DNA from: PNMQ01 sp964478775
GTDB taxonomy: Bacteria > Pseudomonadota > Alphaproteobacteria > Paracaedibacterales > CAIOTO01
NCBI GenBank assembly: GCA_964478775.1
Contig: CAYZJC010000006.1
Location: 1 to 58,464 of the forward strand
Direction of reading: 5' to 3'
Length of the DNA stretch: 58,464 nt
The position numbers and the translations under genes are program-made. Every line of letters begins with the position of its first letter. Position 1 is the stretch's first letter. This document shows, piece by piece, positions 8,724 to 17,355 of this stretch. The notes under the pieces are model-generated. The model saw only the letters and a program-made list of their open reading frames with translations. It searched no databases and was not told the DNA's origin.

Positions 8724-9812
8724 TTATTTTGAAAAGGTGTGTTTTAATATTTCAAATAGATAATTTATTTTTTTGAAGTTGGTGAATTCTTTTGTGGATG
8801 ACGCGTTCCAATACGGGGCATTGCGTATTACTTTATCATCTTTAATGCAGAGATTAAAGAAACCAAGAGGGATCGTGGGGACATTAAAGTGAGGTAAAGG
8901 GGCTAAGCCGTAGCGACCATCCAGTTTACATATACCAAAGTCTTTATGGCTGACAGTCATGGATATGTCATCTGTAAACCAGTCATAGGTTTTTATAGCC
9001 TCTTGCACGGCTTTGTCTTGAGATTGAAGTACTGCATTGTCTTTTTCTGAAAGCTTTTCCTTGTCAAGGTATACCCATGTGGCAGGTTTATTGTTCCATG
9101 TGGAAACGTGGCCTATATACACAGCTGTTGGGGTTTCAACCCAAAGACGTCTTGCGAAAATAGTCATCATGGTAGGAAAGGCTTCAATGCGTGTTGTGGG
9201 TAATTGCTTTGATGTTGCATAATCACGTGCAATTTTTAAAGCTTTGTGTTGTTCAACTAAACCTTGTAGTAGATAAGCTGTTGATAAAAACAAAGCAATG
9301 CAGGAAACACTCGTACTTTTACGTATATCAAATAGCCCAATCACAAGGCTGATAATCAATAGTAGTGTATATAAGGGGTCTATGATTGAAATGGCATTAA
9401 GGGCAAAGCGATGATCAGATAGTGGGGCTAACAGCTGCGTTCCATATGAGGTGAATAAATCAAGCAGTGGGTGCGTTATTAATACCCAAAAGCTTAGACT
9501 GACCCATTTGATAAAGCGTTCTTTGTCGTCTAACCGTGCGTAGTTATGTTTGTAGTATTTACCATCATGAATCGCAAATTGCATAATGCCAAAAATAAGA
9601 GCTAAGACTAGGCAAAAAAATATGCTGTGGGTTAACCCTCTGTGGATTATTTCCATCGCAAGGGGGTTGCTGGAGAGCTTTGCGGCAAACACATCTAAAT
9701 CGGGAACGGTGCCAAGGGCAATGCCCCATGCAATCGCTTTTCTACCAAGCGTTTTATGAAAACCCACTTGGGCAATAACGCCACCTAATGCTGCTTGTGT
9801 TAGACTGTCCAT
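8724..9812 (-). CDS. YdjM-like membrane-bound metal-dependent hydrolase (DUF457 family)
   Basis: The N-terminus MDSLTQAALGGVIAQ followed by GTVPDLDVFAA and HRGLTHSIFF matches the YdjM/DUF457 family, whose conserved Asp and His residues suggest a metal site in the inner membrane. The 362-residue protein has several hydrophobic segments in its first 190 residues (about 60-82, 105-125, 143-165 and 170-188) and a soluble C-terminal half. The cellular role of the family is poorly known; an SOS link exists for the E. coli member. It lies between rnd and argS on the same strand. Confidence 0.85.
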   Translation of the reverse strand: MDSLTQAALGGVIAQVGFHKTLGRKAIAWGIALGTVPDLDVFAAKLSSNPLAMEIIHRGLTHSIFFCLVLALIFGIMQFAIHDGKYYKHNYARLDDKERFIKWVSLSFWVLITHPLLDLFTSYGTQLLAPLSDHRFALNAISIIDPLYTLLLIISLVIGLFDIRKSTSVSCIALFLSTAYLLQGLVEQHKALKIARDYATSKQLPTTRIEAFPTMMTIFARRLWVETPTAVYIGHVSTWNNKPATWVYLDKEKLSEKDNAVLQSQDKAVQEAIKTYDWFTDDISMTVSHKDFGICKLDGRYGLAPLPHFNVPTIPLGFFNLCIKDDKVIRNAPYWNASSTKEFTNFKKINYLFEILKHTFSK

Positions 9813-9848
9813 GTGCTGTACCCTCTCCCTTGTGATGGTTTTTATTTT

Positions 9849-10466
9849 TTAAGAGTGGCTGAAAATGTCAAAAGAATCACCCGCCAGTATGTCGAGCTGT
9901 GCCCTTGTTGGCAGGAAATCAAAACATTCTTGCGCAAGGCTAAGTCTGCCTTCACGTTGTAATATCTCATTCATTTTAGCTTGAAGGGCATGCAAATGAA
10001 TAACATCTGTCGCTGCATACATTTGTTGTTTATCATTTAAGTGCGGTGCACCCCAGTCAGATGTTTGTTCTTCTTTAGATACTTCAATTTCAAGCAAGTC
10101 TTTACATAAATTTTTTAAGCCATGCTTAGATGTGAATGTGCGACACAAACGGGAAGCAATTTTTGTGCAATAAATATTTTTTACAATTAAGTTGAATGTG
10201 TAGGTTAATATGCCAACATCGAATCTTGCGAAGTGAAATAGTTTTTGTACATTTTCATTCGTCAATAAGTTGCAAAGATTGGGAGACTTTGAAAAGTCTG
10301 CTGTTGGAAAATGAATAAGGTAAACTTCACCGTCCCCATTAGTCAGTTGAACTAAACATAAACGGTCACGATGGTAAAGCAGCCCCATGGCTTCAGTGTC
10401 TATAGCGACGCAAGAATCAGGGGTGAAGTTCGCTGGAAGGTCGTATTGAAAGTAGTTGATGTTCAT
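9849..10466 (-). CDS. rnd: Short ribonuclease D-like 3'-5' exonuclease
   Basis: A DEDDy-type 3'-5' exonuclease fold is visible: Exo I VAIDTEAMGL (about residue 22), Exo II FHFARFDVGIL (about 77) and Exo III YAATDVIHLHAL (about 149) with the Tyr and Asp in place. At 205 residues it lacks the HRDC domains of E. coli RNase D, like the compact form common in alphaproteobacteria. It probably trims structured RNA 3' ends such as tRNA precursors. It is followed downstream by the YdjM-like gene. Confidence 0.87.
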   Translation of the reverse strand: MNINYFQYDLPANFTPDSCVAIDTEAMGLLYHRDRLCLVQLTNGDGEVYLIHFPTADFSKSPNLCNLLTNENVQKLFHFARFDVGILTYTFNLIVKNIYCTKIASRLCRTFTSKHGLKNLCKDLLEIEVSKEEQTSDWGAPHLNDKQQMYAATDVIHLHALQAKMNEILQREGRLSLAQECFDFLPTRAQLDILAGDSFDIFSHS

Positions 10467-10513
10467 AAAATGTAAAATGCCTAAAATGATAAGAAGTATA
10501 ATGTTGTTAGTTT

Positions 10514-11323
10514 TTAATGACTTGGTTTTTTTAATGATCGATTAATGATAAGGCTTGATGTGAGGACTATCACACTGGTGATACCAATAATTATACTGGC
10601 CAGTGCATTAATTTCAGGTGTAATGCCAAGCTTCACATTTGAAAAAATAAGGATAGGGAGTGTTGTCGCACCGGGGCCCGATAAAAAGCTTGCCAAAACC
10701 ACATCATCTAACGATAGAGCGAAGGCTAAAAACCAACCCGTTAATAGGTTTGGTAATATCAGGGGAAGGGTGATTGTGAAAAAAACTTTAACAGGTTTTG
10801 CCCCAAGATCGGCTGCGGCTTCTTCAATTGATTTGTCAAAGTCTTGCAAACGTGCACGTATCACAAGGTATACATAAGCAAGTGCGAGGGTGGTATGTGC
10901 AATCATTACGGTTGTAAAGCCACGTTCAGAAGGCCAGCCAATGAGCCGTTCCAAGGTAACAAACATTAAAAGGAGTGCAAGCCCAGTAATGACTTCTGGC
11001 ATCACAAGGGGAGCCGATATCATGCCTGTAAATAGCATTCTTCCTTTGAACTTACCAAGCCGTACCATCGATATAGCAGCAAGTGTCCCTAACACAGTTG
11101 CTAAAGTTGCCGCAACAGCAGCAATTTTAAAACTGGTCATCAGGGCCGAAATGATGGCAGTGTTTTCCATAAGGTCAGCGTACCATTTGAAGGAAAAATT
11201 AGTCCATATTCCTGGTACACGCGATTCACTAAATGACATAGCAATCACAAACAATATGGGCGTATAGATAAACGCGTACCCAACAATAAGTGAGGCTATA
11301 TTTGTTTTAGATAGCTTATTCAT
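10514..11323 (-). CDS. ABC transporter permease, PotI/PotC type (spermidine/putrescine family)
   Basis: Inner-membrane permease of a polyamine-type ABC importer. It shows about six membrane segments and the EAA loop EEAAADLGAKPVKVFFTITLPLILPN (near residues 165-190) that contacts the ATPase. The C-terminal LSLDDVVLASFLSGPGATTLPI is typical of PotI/PotC. No partner permease, ATPase or binding protein is encoded nearby, so the rest of the transporter must lie elsewhere or the gene is an orphan. Substrate is inferred from family only. Confidence 0.87.
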   Translation of the reverse strand: MNKLSKTNIASLIVGYAFIYTPILFVIAMSFSESRVPGIWTNFSFKWYADLMENTAIISALMTSFKIAAVAATLATVLGTLAAISMVRLGKFKGRMLFTGMISAPLVMPEVITGLALLLMFVTLERLIGWPSERGFTTVMIAHTTLALAYVYLVIRARLQDFDKSIEEAAADLGAKPVKVFFTITLPLILPNLLTGWFLAFALSLDDVVLASFLSGPGATTLPILIFSNVKLGITPEINALASIIIGITSVIVLTSSLIINRSLKKPSH

Positions 11324-11347
11324 TTGTTCGACCCAACTTCTTGAACC

Positions 11348-11671
11348 TTAAAAGGGAAGTGACATTCCGCCCGGTAATTTCATACCGCCTGTCAATGCAT
11401 TCATTTCACCAGAGGCATGTTGGTCTGCTTTTGCTTTTGCATCGCGCACAGCAGCCACAATTAAATCTTCTAACATTTCAACATCATTTGGGTCAACTAG
11501 GGTAGGGGAAATTTTAAGTTTTCTAAGTTCACCTTTTCCTGAAACTGTTGCAGTAATCATGCCACCGCCAGAATTTCCTTCGACATCAACGGTGTCTAAT
11601 TTTGCTTGCAAATCTTCAAGCTTTTTTTGCATTTGTTGGGCTTGTTGCATCATTTGACTAAATTGTTTCAT
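11348..11671 (-). CDS. ybaB: YbaB/EbfC nucleoid-associated protein
   Basis: Small DNA-binding protein of 107 residues with the family pattern MQQAQQMQKKLEDLQAKL at the N-terminus, then GGGMITATVSGKGELRKLKISP and VDPNDVEMLEDLIVAAVRDA. It binds DNA as a dimer and is usually coupled to dnaX and recR. Its start overlaps the end of dnaX by 14 bp, indicating translational coupling. The recR gene that normally follows is not here; a PotI-type permease follows instead. Confidence 0.93.
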   Translation of the reverse strand: MKQFSQMMQQAQQMQKKLEDLQAKLDTVDVEGNSGGGMITATVSGKGELRKLKISPTLVDPNDVEMLEDLIVAAVRDAKAKADQHASGEMNALTGGMKLPGGMSLPF

Positions 11672-13373
11672 GTACTTTCTCCATAGTTAATGTAGCACCT
11701 TCAAAGACGGATAAAATTTCTTTGAGTAGTGGTGTTGTTTTGGCTTGTTCAATGAGCCTTTCTTTATACTGTTCTTGTTCTTCAAACAGCGTTGTTCCTT
11801 GACTACTTTGGCTTATGTTAAGCGTCCAATCGCGCTGTGTCAATTGTTGTAATGTTTTTCTTAACTTAACGGGTAATGACCCTGTATGCTTGGCATCTAT
11901 ATTTAAGGCAATTGTTCCTATTTGGTAACTGACAAGGCGGACTTCTTGTGTGAGCTGAGCGGCAAGCAACAGTTCGCCATTCCTTTCCAAAGCTTTAAGT
12001 AGACCTTTGAAAGTATTCGGTATAGGGTAGATTGCAGCTTGTGATTCTTCAATAGGTTCAGCCACTGCTTTTGTTGGAAGGGGCTGAGATGGACTCAAAC
12101 TTGGGGCAGCAGCAGCTGTTGAAGGCGGCTGACTTTCTGGGTTGTGTGGGGTGAACTGACCACTTGTTCCATTGTTTGTGTTATTATTTCCACCACTGTT
12201 ATCATTAGAAAAACCAGACAACGTTTCCAATACTTTTTCAACAGAAGGCAATGTTCCTAAATGGCATAAACGCACCAAAACCATAATACAAGCTTGTTTT
12301 TGCAAGGGGTTACGTTGCACTTCTTCATACCCTTTTGATAGCACTTGCCATGCTCTTGCTAATGAAATCATGCTAAGGGTTTCACAAATCTCTGTGCCAC
12401 GCTTCCTGTCATCTGCTGACCAGGTGATATCTTGTTGCAATGCCGGGTGAGATTTAAGGCAAGTGAGCCAGTAGATACTATTTAAGATGTCTTGTAAGAG
12501 GGATAAGGGTTCACTTCCAAGTTCAAAGAGTTTTTGAGATCTTTCAATCAGAGCTGGTGTTTGCCCCTTGAATAACATCTCGATGATATCAAAGATATGG
12601 GCGCGATTAGTGGTGCCCAACATTTTTTCAACACATTCAATGGTTATGCCTTCTTCATCGCCTAAAGAAAGTGCGATGGCTTGATCAAGCAGGGAAAGGC
12701 TATCTCTCATAGACCCTTCACCGGCTCTGGCAATCATTCCTAAAGCATTGGTGCTTGCATTAATTTTTTCTGCTTTGCAAATATACTCTAAGCGTGAAAG
12801 CGCTACTTGCGGGGTCATGTTTTGCAAATCAAAATGCATACAACGAGAAATAATCGTGTCGGGGACTTTTCTAAGTTCCGTTGTTGCAAAAATAAATTTC
12901 ACATGTGAAGGGGGTTCTTCTAATGTTTTAAGAAGTGAGTTAAACGCTGCCTTAGAGAGCATGTGCACTTCGTCGATGATGAAAATCTTAAAACGGCCCT
13001 TAACAGCTTTATAACGGGCAGATTCAATAATCGTTTTAATATTGTCTACACCTGTAAAGCTGGCACCGTCAATTTCATACACATCAAGGTGTCGGTCATT
13101 TTGAATATCTATACAAGATTGGCACACCCCACATGGGTCTGGCGTTGGGCTGCCGTTTCCGTCTGGCCCCACACAGTTTAAAGCCCGTGCGATGATACGT
13201 GCTGTGGTTGTCTTTCCAACACCTCTGGTGCCGTGTAATAAAATGGCATGAGGGAGATGATTTTGCAAAATAGCTTCGCTTAAACTTTTTTGTAAAACTT
13301 CTTGACCAACAAGATCGCTCAAGCGCGTAGGGCGGTAACGTCTTGCTAAAACAGTATAAGATTGTTGTGTCAT
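11658..13373 (-). CDS. dnaX: DNA polymerase III subunits gamma and tau
   Basis: Clamp-loader ATPase of the replisome. The 571-residue protein begins with YRPTRLSDLVGQE, then Walker A HGTRGVGKTTTA (about residue 48) and a zinc-binding cluster formed by C67 and CGVCQSC (about residues 67-88). Walker B IIDEVHMLS and sensor motif FIFATTE follow. A Ser/Pro/Asn-rich linker (about residues 390-440) leads to the tau-type C-terminal domain. A programmed frameshift producing gamma cannot be judged from the sequence alone. The gene overlaps ybaB downstream. Confidence 0.96.
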   Translation of the reverse strand: MTQQSYTVLARRYRPTRLSDLVGQEVLQKSLSEAILQNHLPHAILLHGTRGVGKTTTARIIARALNCVGPDGNGSPTPDPCGVCQSCIDIQNDRHLDVYEIDGASFTGVDNIKTIIESARYKAVKGRFKIFIIDEVHMLSKAAFNSLLKTLEEPPSHVKFIFATTELRKVPDTIISRCMHFDLQNMTPQVALSRLEYICKAEKINASTNALGMIARAGEGSMRDSLSLLDQAIALSLGDEEGITIECVEKMLGTTNRAHIFDIIEMLFKGQTPALIERSQKLFELGSEPLSLLQDILNSIYWLTCLKSHPALQQDITWSADDRKRGTEICETLSMISLARAWQVLSKGYEEVQRNPLQKQACIMVLVRLCHLGTLPSVEKVLETLSGFSNDNSGGNNNTNNGTSGQFTPHNPESQPPSTAAAAPSLSPSQPLPTKAVAEPIEESQAAIYPIPNTFKGLLKALERNGELLLAAQLTQEVRLVSYQIGTIALNIDAKHTGSLPVKLRKTLQQLTQRDWTLNISQSSQGTTLFEEQEQYKERLIEQAKTTPLLKEILSVFEGATLTMEKVHETI

Positions 13374-13573
13374 ATGTTCTTTAAAGCCTTTAGTTCAATG
13401 GCAACATACTTTTGAATGCAGAGCTCTTGGGTTATAAATAACACCAAGATTTGCCCTTCAATTGAAGTATCTCTTTGCTTATAAACTTAAGTGACTTTGC
13501 TTAAAAAAGCAAGGTGTGGAATGCAATTGTAAGCAGAAATGATAATGTCCTCAAATTGAAAGACAGCTGCTCT

Positions 13574-14092
13574 TTAGTGGGCTGCTTTTAATAAATACCC
13601 AATTACGTCAATACGGTCTTGTTCATTCTCAAGCCCCATAAAGCTCATCTTTGTGCCTTTTACAATCTGACGCGGATTATGTAGGAACTGATTGAGAAGT
13701 TCTACATCCCAATTTTGGGCGCTCTTTTCCTTCATTGCACTAGAATAGGCATAGTCTGCAAGCGTGCCAATGGCCCGGCCAATGATTCCAAACAAAGTAG
13801 GTCCAATTCCATTTTTCCCAGCTTCAATATGGTGACACTGTGTGCATTTTTTAAAGACTTTTTCCCCACTTGCCACATTAGCAGAGCTCATTTTAGCACC
13901 AATGGGTTCTAGTGGTTTTGCAGCGGCTTGTGGTTGCGATGTATCTACTTCCAATACGGGAATTAGATAGGCATTCTTTTGCAATTTCACATGGGGCGAC
14001 ATAACAGCTTCACCAAACATCGAAGCGATCATCGCAACTAAAAGGGCAACTAGTAAGGCTGCAGAGAGTTTGTTTAATTCGAAACTGTCCAT
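13574..14092 (-). CDS. cycM: Membrane-anchored class I cytochrome c (CycM / c-552-like)
   Basis: An uncleaved N-terminal membrane anchor (about residues 9-28) is followed by a Pro/Ala-rich linker and a class I cytochrome c domain. Haem attachment is CTQCH at about residue 82. The sequence NGIGPTLFGIIGRAIG and the distal methionine in GTKMSFMGL are in place. Such proteins carry electrons from the bc1 complex to cytochrome oxidase in alphaproteobacteria. At 172 residues the length is right for CycM. The intergenic stretch downstream contains a short hairpin (TTGCTT...AAGCAA near 13500) without a clear U-run. Confidence 0.9.
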   Translation of the reverse strand: MDSFELNKLSAALLVALLVAMIASMFGEAVMSPHVKLQKNAYLIPVLEVDTSQPQAAAKPLEPIGAKMSSANVASGEKVFKKCTQCHHIEAGKNGIGPTLFGIIGRAIGTLADYAYSSAMKEKSAQNWDVELLNQFLHNPRQIVKGTKMSFMGLENEQDRIDVIGYLLKAAH

Positions 14093-14247
14093 AATTGTTT
14101 TGTCTAAAATTATAAATAATGTTTATTGTAACAAGATTGAAGGTTAAAACAAAGCTCTATCTTCATCCACACAACACTATTATGCAACAGTAAGTGCTAA
14201 TTATGTGTTAATTGCACAATACAAAACTTCAAAATTAAGCGAAGAAT

Positions 14248-14718
14248 TTATAAATGTGTAGGCCAAGTATTGAGGTGTTGCATCGCGTGAGATGTGACCA
14301 TTGCAGCGGATAACGCAAGGTTTAAAGACCGCATGCCTTCACACATGGGGATATAAACACACACATCAGATTGTTCTATGATTGAATCTGGAACACCGCA
14401 ACTTTCACGCCCAAACATTAAGACATCATCCCTTTGAAATTGGAACTGTGGTAAAGGTATTGCGCCTTTTGTGTCAAGCAAGACTAAACGTTTTTTTTCT
14501 ATTTGTTTAATTTGTGTGTAGAAACTTTCAAAGTTAAGATGTTCTATAATTGTTGCGCTGTCCCTATAGTCGAGGCCTGCACGCTTTAAATGCTTATCGG
14601 TGAGGGCAAAGCCCATTGGGGCAATGAGATTAAGTCTAATCCCCAAACAAGCACACATCCGCATGAGTGTGCCTGTGTTGTGGGGGATTTCTGGTTGATA
14701 TAAAGCTAATTCAAACAT
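14248..14718 (-). CDS. trmL: tRNA (cytidine(34)-2'-O)-methyltransferase TrmL
   Basis: SPOUT-class RNA methyltransferase that modifies the wobble base of tRNA-Leu. The 156-residue product starts MFELALYQPEIPHNTGTLMR and has the SAM-binding knot motifs MFGRESCGVPD (about 105-115) and IPMCEGMRSLNLALSAAM (about 124-142). The length matches TrmL rather than the longer TrmH. The start is 8 bp downstream of the symporter stop, so the two genes are probably co-transcribed. Confidence 0.93.
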   Translation of the reverse strand: MFELALYQPEIPHNTGTLMRMCACLGIRLNLIAPMGFALTDKHLKRAGLDYRDSATIIEHLNFESFYTQIKQIEKKRLVLLDTKGAIPLPQFQFQRDDVLMFGRESCGVPDSIIEQSDVCVYIPMCEGMRSLNLALSAAMVTSHAMQHLNTWPTHL

Positions 14719-14726
14719 GTGTTTAT

Positions 14727-15983
14727 TTATACTTGTGCTGCATTCATTTGAGAAAGCTGCGCATCAGTTGCATAATATTTATCTTTATCGAGCATGCCTT
14801 CGCTACTATCTACAATTAAGGTTACGGCAGCATCGCCAGTAATACTAATCGTGGTTCTAAAGGTGTCCATAAGTCTATCGATACCCATAATCAGTGCAAC
14901 AGCGGCTTCAGATGGCAGATTGATTGATGCCAAGATAATGGGTAGCATAACAATGGCTGCACTTGGAATGCCAGCGCCCCCAATTGACCCTAATGTCGCT
15001 GTAAACATAATGATGCCATAGTCAGATACTGATAAAGTGTGGCCTAATGCTTGTGCCACTGCCACAGCGCAAAGGCCTAAGTAAATAGCTAGGCCGTCCA
15101 TGTTGATGCTCGCACCAAGCGGTAATATGAAGGATGTGCTCGTCTCAGATATGCCCATCTTATTACGACAAACTGCCATTGTAATAGGAAGTGATGCTTT
15201 TGTGCTGCTGGTTGAAAAAGCCATAGCTTGGTATTCAAAGCTTCTTTTATAAAAGGGAATAGGTGAAAGTTTTCCCCATACCTTAATCATGCCGCCAAAT
15301 ATAAAGTATTGAACAATAAATGCGGCTATGCCTGCGCCTATCAGTTTTCCAAGGCTCATCAATACTGTCAAACCTTGGGTTCCAACGCACCATGCCATTA
15401 AACAAAAGGCAGCGATTGGTGCAAATCTCACGATAATACGCACCATCGCAAGTACAAATTCAGTCAATTCTTTTACGGCAATAACAATCCTATCTGCTTT
15501 TTCACCCATTGAAACAATTGTGATTCCACAAAAAATTGAAAAGAAAACAACTTGTAATACGAGGCCTTGTGCCATTGCACCAATACAGTTGTCGGGAACA
15601 ACTTCTAAAAGCATCTCAAGCGGTTTAAAAACAGGAAGTGCAGAAGTGTCACCCATGGCAAGGTTGAGGCCATAGCCAGGTTCAAATAAGACAGCGGCCC
15701 CCATACCAAGACAAATAGCAAATGCCGTACAAAGTACATATGCTGATGCTGCTTTCACGCCGACTCTGCCTAGCTGGTTGGCGTTTTTCACACTGCCTAG
15801 CCCATTAATAATTGAAAAGAAAATCAGTGGTACAACTATCATTTTAATGAGTCGCAAAAACAAAACGCCGAAAGGATGCAAGTAAGAAGCTTTTGGTCCC
15901 AATATAAAACCAGCAACTATTCCAGCTAAAAGTCCAATTAAAACCTTGTGCCACAATTGCAGGTTTTTAAATAAAATTAACAT
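14727..15983 (-). CDS. Dicarboxylate/amino acid:cation symporter (DAACS, GltP/DctA-like)
   Basis: Inner-membrane transporter of 418 residues with the glutamate-transporter fold. Early segments LIKMIVVPLIFFSIINGLG, then the serine-rich re-entrant loop AFSTSSTKASLPITM (about residue 250) and the core motifs LPLGASINMDG and GIPSAAIVMLP are present. The conserved DRLMDTFRTTISITGDA near the C-terminus holds substrate- and ion-binding residues. It imports dicarboxylates or acidic amino acids with Na+ or H+; the exact substrate cannot be told. A nutrient importer of this kind fits a host-associated lifestyle. Confidence 0.94.
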   Translation of the reverse strand: MLILFKNLQLWHKVLIGLLAGIVAGFILGPKASYLHPFGVLFLRLIKMIVVPLIFFSIINGLGSVKNANQLGRVGVKAASAYVLCTAFAICLGMGAAVLFEPGYGLNLAMGDTSALPVFKPLEMLLEVVPDNCIGAMAQGLVLQVVFFSIFCGITIVSMGEKADRIVIAVKELTEFVLAMVRIIVRFAPIAAFCLMAWCVGTQGLTVLMSLGKLIGAGIAAFIVQYFIFGGMIKVWGKLSPIPFYKRSFEYQAMAFSTSSTKASLPITMAVCRNKMGISETSTSFILPLGASINMDGLAIYLGLCAVAVAQALGHTLSVSDYGIIMFTATLGSIGGAGIPSAAIVMLPIILASINLPSEAAVALIMGIDRLMDTFRTTISITGDAAVTLIVDSSEGMLDKDKYYATDAQLSQMNAAQV

Positions 15984-16347
15984 TAATAAATTCCATTAAA
16001 AAATAAAATAGTCTTTTGAAAAATAGTCCATGTTCAAGTCGCAAGACGTGAACCAAACTTCTATTACGAGCATAATAAACAATTTCTATGGGAATAGGAA
16101 GCGTGAAATGAATTTGTAGTGTCTGTGAAGAGTGTCGATTCTTAAAAAATTTTATGCAAATTGATTAAAATTATATGTATTTGGTTGAAAAAATGATGAT
16201 GTTTCAACTTTATGAGCGTCGTTGCTTTATAATATTATTTAAAGATTAAGAGGTTTTCTTGGTTTCATATAGTCAGTCAACAGCTCTTAAAAAATGAAAA
16301 GAATGATATGTTATTGCTTTTAATAATTTTGTTATAATGTATAAATA
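15984..16347. other. AT-rich divergent intergenic region
   Basis: About 360 bp between the symporter gene and the sensor pair. It is strongly AT-rich and holds two perfect TATAAT hexamers, near 16230 and at 16333-16338, but no convincing -35 boxes at normal spacing. No ORF, tRNA or clear terminator was found. It presumably contains the promoters for both flanking transcripts. Confidence 0.45.
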
Positions 16348-17355
16348 ATGAGGTTTATGATGCCTAATGAAGAACTCATGCAGACAAAGCTCTGGTTCAA
16401 TATTTTTCTTTTTAAACACATACCCAGTCTCTACAAGGTCGTTAAAAATGTTATTGTTTTGTGGGTGGTTTCATTGTGTGTGTTGCTTTTTATAATGCAA
16501 AGTAATTATAAGCAAAGTGTTTCTAAGTTTGAGCAAGTGTGTAAACAAGAATTAGTTTCTAATAATATGTTGCTGAGTAGGTCGCTGCATAATACATTTT
16601 CCCATACGATTGAAATGTTGCATTTAATTGCCAATAGAATTAAAAGTACAAACACAACGCATGAAATTAATCAGATCGTCCAGGGTTTTCATCCGTTCGG
16701 CTGTGATGTGAACATGTTGAGTTGGTCGCATATTGGCTGGGTTGATCCTCAGCTGAGGTTGATTAGTGATTCATCTTTGCCAGTCATGGAAAGGCCTCTT
16801 GACTTGTCGCACAGAGAATATGTTCTTAGTACGCTTAAAAATCCGAATGAAATACAATTAGGTGAGGTTGTGACTGGGCTGATTTCTGGCTTGGTTTTTC
16901 TTCCCTTAAGTATGTCTGTGTATACAGATGATAATAAATTGAAGGGTATCCTTGTTTGTGGGTTTATATTGAGAGAGGTTCGAAAAAACCTATCTCAGCT
17001 TCGAACCAGTGACAAAATTAATTACTACATATATAATAAAAAAAATCAGTTGATTATCTCTAATACGATAGCAAAAAAGCAAACGACGGCTGATAATATC
17101 TCTTTTATTGAATATGTTAATGACGAAAAGCTTGATAGTTCAATGAAGGGTATGCGTTATATCAGTAAGTTTGCACATTTTCCTTACTATATTGTTGTGG
17201 ATTATGATAAAACATATATTGATTCTTATACAAATGAACTTTTTATTGAAAATGTTTGGTTAACATCTGGTGTAATACTGCTGTTCTTTATTTTCTATTT
17301 TATATCATTTGTTTCATTCAGAAAAATGAAACTCAAGAAAACAGGGTCTAAATGA
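16348..17355 (+). CDS. Membrane sensor with periplasmic domain, no cytoplasmic output domain
   Basis: I do not recognise a precise family. The 335-residue protein has one membrane segment near residues 31-50, a large periplasmic domain, a second segment near 305-325, and only a short basic tail. The periplasmic part (FSHTIEMLHLIANRI, then SHIGWVDPQLRLISDS and GLVFLPLSMSVYTDDN) resembles Cache-type ligand-binding domains. It is clearly related to the N-terminal half of the next protein. An internal ATG at 16360 has a better-placed GAGG and may be the true start. It overlaps the next gene by 4 bp (ATGA), so the two are co-translated. Confidence 0.75.
   Translation: MRFMMPNEELMQTKLWFNIFLFKHIPSLYKVVKNVIVLWVVSLCVLLFIMQSNYKQSVSKFEQVCKQELVSNNMLLSRSLHNTFSHTIEMLHLIANRIKSTNTTHEINQIVQGFHPFGCDVNMLSWSHIGWVDPQLRLISDSSLPVMERPLDLSHREYVLSTLKNPNEIQLGEVVTGLISGLVFLPLSMSVYTDDNKLKGILVCGFILREVRKNLSQLRTSDKINYYIYNKKNQLIISNTIAKKQTTADNISFIEYVNDEKLDSSMKGMRYISKFAHFPYYIVVDYDKTYIDSYTNELFIENVWLTSGVILLFFIFYFISFVSFRKMKLKKTGSK

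Noticed and set aside
13480..13530. Terminator after the cytochrome c gene
   Set aside because: Only a six-pair stem (TTGCTT/AAGCAA) without a following T-run on the minus strand.
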